A DNA stretch of 26,492 nucleotides from Syntrophaceae bacterium UBA4778 (GTDB lineage: Bacteria > Desulfobacterota > Syntrophia > Syntrophales > UBA4778): contig DHHG01000121.1 of NCBI GenBank assembly GCA_002403175.1, positions 1-26,492 of the forward strand, written 5' to 3'. The notes beneath the pieces were generated by a model that worked only from the letters and a program-made list of their open reading frames with translations, did no database searches and was not told the DNA's origin. Every line of letters begins with the position of its first letter. Position 1 is the stretch's first letter. Positions 22,596 through 26,492 of the stretch are shown one piece after another. The position numbers and the translations under genes were made by a program.

Positions 22596-23990
22596 ATGCA
22601 TTTAAGATTTCCATTACTGATTTTGATTTTTACTCTTCTTGCCGGGTGCACTCTTGCTCCGATTTATACCCGTCCGGCGGCACCGGTTACATCAGTCTGG
22701 CCGAGCGGATCTGCTTACTTGAGTGAGACAGCCGGGAAGGATGTTGCAAATCTCAAATGGCAGGAATTTATTCAGGATGAAAAATTACGGAATGTGATTC
22801 AGCTGGCGCTTGCCAACAGCCGGGATCTGCGCATTGCTGCTCTGAATGTCGAGCGGGCTCAAGCGCTTTACGGCATTCAGAGAGCCGAGCTTTATCCTGC
22901 CCTCAGTGTGGTTGGCAGCGGGATCAAAGAGCGTGTGCCCGCGGATCTCTCTTCAAATGGAAGTGCAATAACATCAGAACGGTACAGTGTCGATCTTGGC
23001 ATCGTTTCTTGGGAAATCGATTTTTTTGGCCGAATTCGAAGTCTGGAGGATCGGGCTTTGGAAGAATTCTTCTCTTCGGATCAAGCCTACCGCAGTACGC
23101 AGATTCTGCTTGTTTCGGCAGTATCCAATGCCTGGCTGAACCTTGCGGCAGATCGGGAAAGCCTCAAGTTGGTCGAATCCACTTTTGCCACCCAGGAATA
23201 TGTCTATAAGTTGATCAAGAAGCGTTACGATGTGGGAGTCGCTTCCGAGCTGGATCTCCGTCGGGCCCAGACCCAGATGGATGCTGCCAAGGGGGATATC
23301 GCACGATATATACAGATAACTGCACAAGATGAAAATGCCTTGAGGCTTCTGGTTGGCTCTGAGATACCGCAAGAATTACTTCCCGCCGGTTTGACCGGTG
23401 TTAAGGTTCCGGCCAATGTTTCTCCCGGCTTGTCTTCCGAAGTGCTTTTGCGTCGTCCCGATGTACTGGCGGCGGAGCATCAGCTCAAAGCTGCCAATGC
23501 GAACATCGGTGCAGCCCGTGCCGCATTTTTCCCTCGAATCTCGTTGACTTCAACGGTAGGAACTGCCAGTGCAGAGCTGTCCGGACTTTTCAAATCCGGA
23601 CAAGGCACCTGGACTTTTGCACCTTTGCTGACGATGCCGATATTCGATGCGCGTACCTGGTCGGCATACAAGACTACCAAAGTGGAAAAGGAAATATTTG
23701 TGACGCAATATGAAAAGGCAATTCAGACAGCCTTCAGGGAAGTGGCCGATGCACTTGCAGTGCGGGGTACAATAAATCAGCAGGTTGCGGCGCAGCAGTC
23801 TCTAGTGGATGCTGCTTCGGTTACCTACCGGCTTTCCAATTCCCGTTACACAAAAGGGATCGATGGTTATCTCAGCGTTCTCGATGCGCAACGGTCGTTG
23901 TATTCAGCCCAGCAGACCCTTATTTCCCTGGAACTTGCCCGTATTGCCAATTCCGTAACGCTGTATAAAGTACTGGGTGGAGGAGTATAG
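22596..23990 (+). CDS. RND outer-membrane channel lipoprotein (OprM/NodT type)
   Basis: A 464-residue outer-membrane efflux protein completing the tripartite pump. From ATG 22596, behind AAAGGAT (22582-22588), the protein starts with a lipoprotein signal and lipobox LAGC (Cys18) followed by TLAPIYTRPAAP, typical of NodT/OprM proteins. Two TolC-type repeats follow, with LALANSRDLRIAALNVERAQALYGIQRAELYPAL in the first and LRRPDVLAAEHQLKAANANIGAARAAFFPRISL in the second. The RYDVGVASELDLRRAQTQ and RYTKGIDGYLSVLDAQRSLYSAQQTLI stretches are also diagnostic. An upstream in-frame start would lack the signal. GGGCCT/AGGCCC (23990-23995, 24013-24018) could form a hairpin after the stop but has no T-run. 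Confidence 0.96.
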   Translation: MHLRFPLLILIFTLLAGCTLAPIYTRPAAPVTSVWPSGSAYLSETAGKDVANLKWQEFIQDEKLRNVIQLALANSRDLRIAALNVERAQALYGIQRAELYPALSVVGSGIKERVPADLSSNGSAITSERYSVDLGIVSWEIDFFGRIRSLEDRALEEFFSSDQAYRSTQILLVSAVSNAWLNLAADRESLKLVESTFATQEYVYKLIKKRYDVGVASELDLRRAQTQMDAAKGDIARYIQITAQDENALRLLVGSEIPQELLPAGLTGVKVPANVSPGLSSEVLLRRPDVLAAEHQLKAANANIGAARAAFFPRISLTSTVGTASAELSGLFKSGQGTWTFAPLLTMPIFDARTWSAYKTTKVEKEIFVTQYEKAIQTAFREVADALAVRGTINQQVAAQQSLVDAASVTYRLSNSRYTKGIDGYLSVLDAQRSLYSAQQTLISLELARIANSVTLYKVLGGGV

Positions 23991-24119
23991 GGCCTTGAAC
24001 TGATCCCCTCACAGGCCCGTGTCGAAAAAGCAGACCGTCTGCATCCTATAGAAGACTGGATTTATTTTGTACCTGAACCAAACTGGGAAATTTCGGGAGA
24101 CGCAGGCAGATAATTCTTT

Positions 24120-25079
24120 TCAGATTTGCCTGCTCCGAAAGGATAAGCAATTCAAGTAGGCGCGCCAACCGGTCAAGAGAGAGCCTGGCCGCAATTTCAT
24201 CGCGGCAGAAGCTTCGGCTACAGGTGTAAAGCCGCACTGACTGCAATTGATTTTACCCCTGCTCTTCACATAGCAACCCTGTGTCATCCTGCCGTCCGGG
24301 TCGACATTGATCAAAAGATCGTCACAGCAATGCCAATTGTTATGGATCATTTCCTCCAGGCATCGTCTGGAATTGATAATCGGATAGTTTCTTTTCAGCT
24401 CCATGACTTTTTTCAGAGCCGCCCGGCGTTCGCTTTGGGAAAGAGCCAGCTCCGATTCACCTTGTCCGTACGGATAAAAAAGTTGAACGGAAATTCCTTT
24501 GATAACACTCTGCTTCTTCAGCATTTGCGCAAGTTCTTCGAGCTCCCGCCAATTCATCCGGTTTATTGTGAAATGCACCAGGACACGGGCGTTACCGGCC
24601 GAAGATATGTTGGACCATATTCGCTCAAAGGAATTGCTACGAAGCCGATTATGAGTCTCCGGCAGGCCGTCTATGCTGACCCAGATAACATCTGCCGGCA
24701 CTGCCAACGGCAATATGCCATTGGTAGTGACCGTAACACAAAAAAAATGTTTTTTTGCATATTCGACTACATCCCGGAAACTGTGTTTGCCGTCTCGCCA
24801 GAGAAGAGGCTCTCCGCCTTCGAAGGTGATGATCTGTGTTCCGCGTGCTTTGAGTTCATCCAATGCGGCAATCGCGCCGTCCCACGTCATGTGGGAATGG
24901 GCTTCACCTGCACGCAGGTGAAAGGGGCAAGCGGCGCACGACAGGTTACAATGGTAGGTTATTTTAAAACTGGCGAACAGAGGTGGTTTCCGCCTTAAAA
25001 TTTTCCTTTGCAGATAAAAACTCAATAAGCTGATAGCCCAGTTGGGGCGAGTCATGCAGTTATGACGAAGATCGATCAT
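24120..25079 (-). CDS. Radical SAM protein with C-terminal cysteine cluster
   Basis: An iron-sulfur enzyme of the radical SAM superfamily, 319 residues from ATG 25079 (TTG 25094 is an alternative; neither has a strong ribosome binding site). The SAM-cluster motif CNLSCAAC (Cys44, Cys48, Cys51) follows FKITYHCN. TFEGGEPLLW is the GGE motif binding SAM, and VTTNGI and WVSIDGLPETHNRLR are typical core strands. The C-terminal third has a further cysteine set: CLEEMIHNNWHCCDDLL, GCYVKSRGKINCSQCGF, suggesting an auxiliary FeS cluster like SPASM/Twitch proteins. The ending PVAEASAAMKLRPGSLLTGW resembles a radical SAM group I recall without an assigned reaction. No obvious substrate peptide or partner gene is adjacent, so the reaction is unknown. 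Confidence 0.85.
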   Translation of the reverse strand: MIDLRHNCMTRPNWAISLLSFYLQRKILRRKPPLFASFKITYHCNLSCAACPFHLRAGEAHSHMTWDGAIAALDELKARGTQIITFEGGEPLLWRDGKHSFRDVVEYAKKHFFCVTVTTNGILPLAVPADVIWVSIDGLPETHNRLRSNSFERIWSNISSAGNARVLVHFTINRMNWRELEELAQMLKKQSVIKGISVQLFYPYGQGESELALSQSERRAALKKVMELKRNYPIINSRRCLEEMIHNNWHCCDDLLINVDPDGRMTQGCYVKSRGKINCSQCGFTPVAEASAAMKLRPGSLLTGWRAYLNCLSFRSRQI

Positions 25080-25251
25080 GCCTGGATTATCCAACCAAGA
25101 AAGGTATTTCGGTGTTCCGAATCAAATTTTTTGGACAGATTAGACTATCATTTGTAATAGGAAGTAATTCGGTCCATCGTTTTTCCGTTCCGGCACTTGG
25201 TATTCTCTAACTTAAAAGCAGCAGTTTGCTTTATTTGCGAGAATAATCTAG

Positions 25252-25270
25252 TCCGGCGGGGCATGCCGGA
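25252..25270. other. Inverted repeat between the radical SAM and SCP2-like genes
   Basis: TCCGGC (25252-25257) and GCCGGA (25265-25270) form a 6-bp stem with a 7-nt loop. It lies 31 bp downstream of the minus-strand SCP2-like gene. No T-run follows on that strand, so a terminator role is uncertain. Confidence 0.3.
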
Positions 25271-25300
25271 ACGGGCCGGTGTACGATTGCCACTTATAAA

Positions 25301-25633
25301 TTACAGAAGGTTAACAACAGACTGAAGTTTAAAAGCCATCGAGAGATCTCCGAACACTTTCAATCTTCTTGACATAAATAGGACCATGGGATTGGCGGCT
25401 TTCCTGACCATGGCTACAAAGTCGGCTGCGCTCATGGAAATTGTGCATTTTGCAGCATCGTGGCTTCCCTCTCCTATTTCGCCCGGGCTTTTCGTCAAAT
25501 CTACCCACCATTTTCCGCCATCTTCCCCATCGAGGATAAACTGAAAAATAGTATTGACATTCTTAGTTGCTTCCGGATGTTTTTTCAGCCTATCTCTGAA
25601 CAGTTCTATTAGCTCCTGCGGCCTTTCTGACAT
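25301..25633 (-). CDS. SCP2-like lipid-binding protein
   Basis: A 110-residue soluble protein of the sterol carrier protein 2 superfamily, which binds fatty acyl chains or other lipids in a hydrophobic tunnel. The pattern is typical: an N-terminal helix, FQFILDGEDGGKWWVDLTKSPGEI, then CTISMSAADFVAMVRKAANPMVLFMSRRLKVFGDLSMAFKLQSVV, the conserved last third. No membrane segment or signal is present. AAGGAGC on the minus strand, about ten bases before the ATG, supports the start. It is divergently placed to the acyl-CoA synthetase at 26074 across a 440-bp gap, which fits a shared lipid or acyl-CoA role, though that is only context. Confidence 0.85.
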   Translation of the reverse strand: MSERPQELIELFRDRLKKHPEATKNVNTIFQFILDGEDGGKWWVDLTKSPGEIGEGSHDAAKCTISMSAADFVAMVRKAANPMVLFMSRRLKVFGDLSMAFKLQSVVNLL

Positions 25634-26073
25634 GTTTAAAATTGCTCCTTGAAAATAAGATATCTATTTAATATCAACGGTATTTCAACTTGTCAAGCTG
25701 ATAGATTCCTAAACAAAATACAGCAAAATTGGAATCGTGCCAGTCAAATCTGCTCTCCTCCAAAAAAGATTTTTCTCCGTTGCTTGATTTTTCTAAAACT
25801 GAAAAAAATTTCTTTGCTGTTCTGGTACTCGGTTGCAGTTTACATGTGCTCCGGATATATAAAGCTGATCGGTAATGCGAGGCACTTTTCGATTCACTGT
25901 TCCTGGTTCTACTCCTTAGAATCGATTGACAAAAGGATTCGTTTGTATGAAAAGGAGAGTTTCAAGCTAAAATTCAAAAATCTTAACTGTTGTTTTAACA
26001 ATGAAAACGCAGCAGATATGAATTGTTTTTTCTTGAGCAAGGTACCTATTTCCCTCAATTATAAGGAGCGCAA
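25634..26073. other. AT-rich divergent intergenic region
   Basis: These 440 bases separate the SCP2-like gene from the acyl-CoA synthetase start and should hold both promoters. TTGACA at 25926-25931 with TATGAA at 25946-25951 is suggestive for the plus strand, but the 14-nt spacer is too short. A 142-codon frame here is rejected as unlikely coding. No RNA gene or clear operator was seen. Confidence 0.4.
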
Positions 26074-26492
26074 ATGAACTGTAATTTTACTATTTACGAT
26101 ATGATTGTGCGTAATGCTATTCTGTATCCTGAAAGGAAAGCATTTATATGGGACAATCAGCGTTTGACCTTTGCTGACTATAAAAACAGCTGCGACCGGC
26201 TTGCAGGATACCTTACGGCACGGGGTACTGTAACGGGCGACAGGATTGCCGTGCTGTCGGCCAATAGTGTAGATTATGTCATATTGTATGGGGCCGCATC
26301 AAAGATAGGAGCTGTTCTGGTACCGCTGAACTGGAGATTGAAGGGGGAAGAAATCGAATACATTCTGAATGATTGTACTCCCAAATATTTGTTCAGCGAT
26401 AATGCGAATGAACCTGCAGCTCGTGAGATATCGGCCACAGTGAACTCAATTGAGAAATTTTATTTATTGCAGGATGCGGAGCAATTTAAATC
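26074..26492 (+). CDS. AMP-forming acyl-CoA synthetase/ligase, N-terminal part
   Basis: The first 139 residues of an ANL-superfamily adenylating enzyme, cut by the window edge. Such enzymes activate a carboxylic acid with ATP to an acyl-adenylate and usually pass it to CoA. Visible features are YDMIVRNAILYPERKAFIWDNQRLTFADYKNSCDRLA, GVTGDRIAVL-like TVTGDRIAVLSANSVDYVILYGAASKIGAVLVPLNWRLKGEEIEYILND. These are the standard N-domain motifs of medium or long-chain acyl-CoA synthetases. AAGGAG (26063-26068) precedes the ATG at good spacing. The P-loop-like TSGTTG motif and the C-terminal domain lie beyond the window, so chain-length preference cannot be judged. Confidence 0.93.
   Translation, partial: MNCNFTIYDMIVRNAILYPERKAFIWDNQRLTFADYKNSCDRLAGYLTARGTVTGDRIAVLSANSVDYVILYGAASKIGAVLVPLNWRLKGEEIEYILNDCTPKYLFSDNANEPAAREISATVNSIEKFYLLQDAEQFK

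Noticed and set aside
24031..24043. GCAGA-CCG-TCTGC inverted repeat as a terminator for the efflux operon
   Set aside because: The stem is only five bases and no T-run follows on either strand.
24330..24998. A 222-codon plus-strand frame
   Set aside because: It is antisense to the radical SAM gene, whose motifs are clear on the minus strand.
25649..26077. A 142-codon plus-strand frame ahead of the acyl-CoA synthetase
   Set aside because: Strongly AT-rich, low-complexity composition unlike neighbouring genes, no family resemblance and no ribosome binding site seen; it fills the expected divergent promoter region.

Overview
The window looks like a chromosomal segment of a Gram-negative anaerobe, most likely a deltaproteobacterium in the broad sense (Desulfobacterota, perhaps near the Syntrophales). 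This rests on the conserved order thrS-infC-rpmI-rplT-pheS-pheT-ihfA-merR, on IHF alpha and outer-membrane machinery (TonB receptor, RND pump), and on a CooC-type nickel maturation ATPase next to an acetyl-CoA-synthase-like protein. The genus is inference. No rRNA, tRNA, insertion sequence, phage gene or CRISPR array was seen.

Region 1 (1-6092) is the core translation block: the 3' end of thrS, infC (which appears to begin at an ATT codon), rpmI, rplT, pheS, pheT, ihfA and a MerR-family regulator, closed by a strong intrinsic terminator. Short inverted repeats lie between rpmI and rplT and between pheS and pheT.

Region 2 (6093-8213) follows a long gap and holds a two-gene operon: a free-standing protein that resembles only the middle domain of acetyl-CoA synthase, with a C-terminal cysteine cluster, and a CooC-like ATPase. 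It ends in a second clear terminator. No CODH or ACS catalytic gene is in the window.

Region 3 (8214-14982) is the most unusual part. A promoter region with three 10-bp-phased GGTAAT repeats precedes seven tightly packed genes: a divergent CcsA-like heme-handling membrane protein, a short ResB/Ccs1-like protein, an exported tandem molybdopterin-fold-like protein carrying one CXXCH motif, a TonB-dependent receptor, ExbB, ExbD and TonB. A 14-bp hairpin separates the receptor from exbB. The layout suggests TonB-driven uptake coupled to a dedicated periplasmic heme protein; the substrate is unknown.

Region 4 (15045-23990) holds a Tat-exported multicopper-oxidase-fold protein that has lost several copper ligands. 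It is divergent from a TetR regulator followed by a complete tripartite RND efflux system (membrane fusion lipoprotein, inner-membrane pump, outer-membrane lipoprotein). Two near-identical 18-bp palindromes flank tetR and are probably its operators.

Region 5 (24120-26492) has a radical SAM protein and an SCP2-like lipid-binding protein, both on the minus strand, then the start of an AMP-forming acyl-CoA synthetase running off the window.
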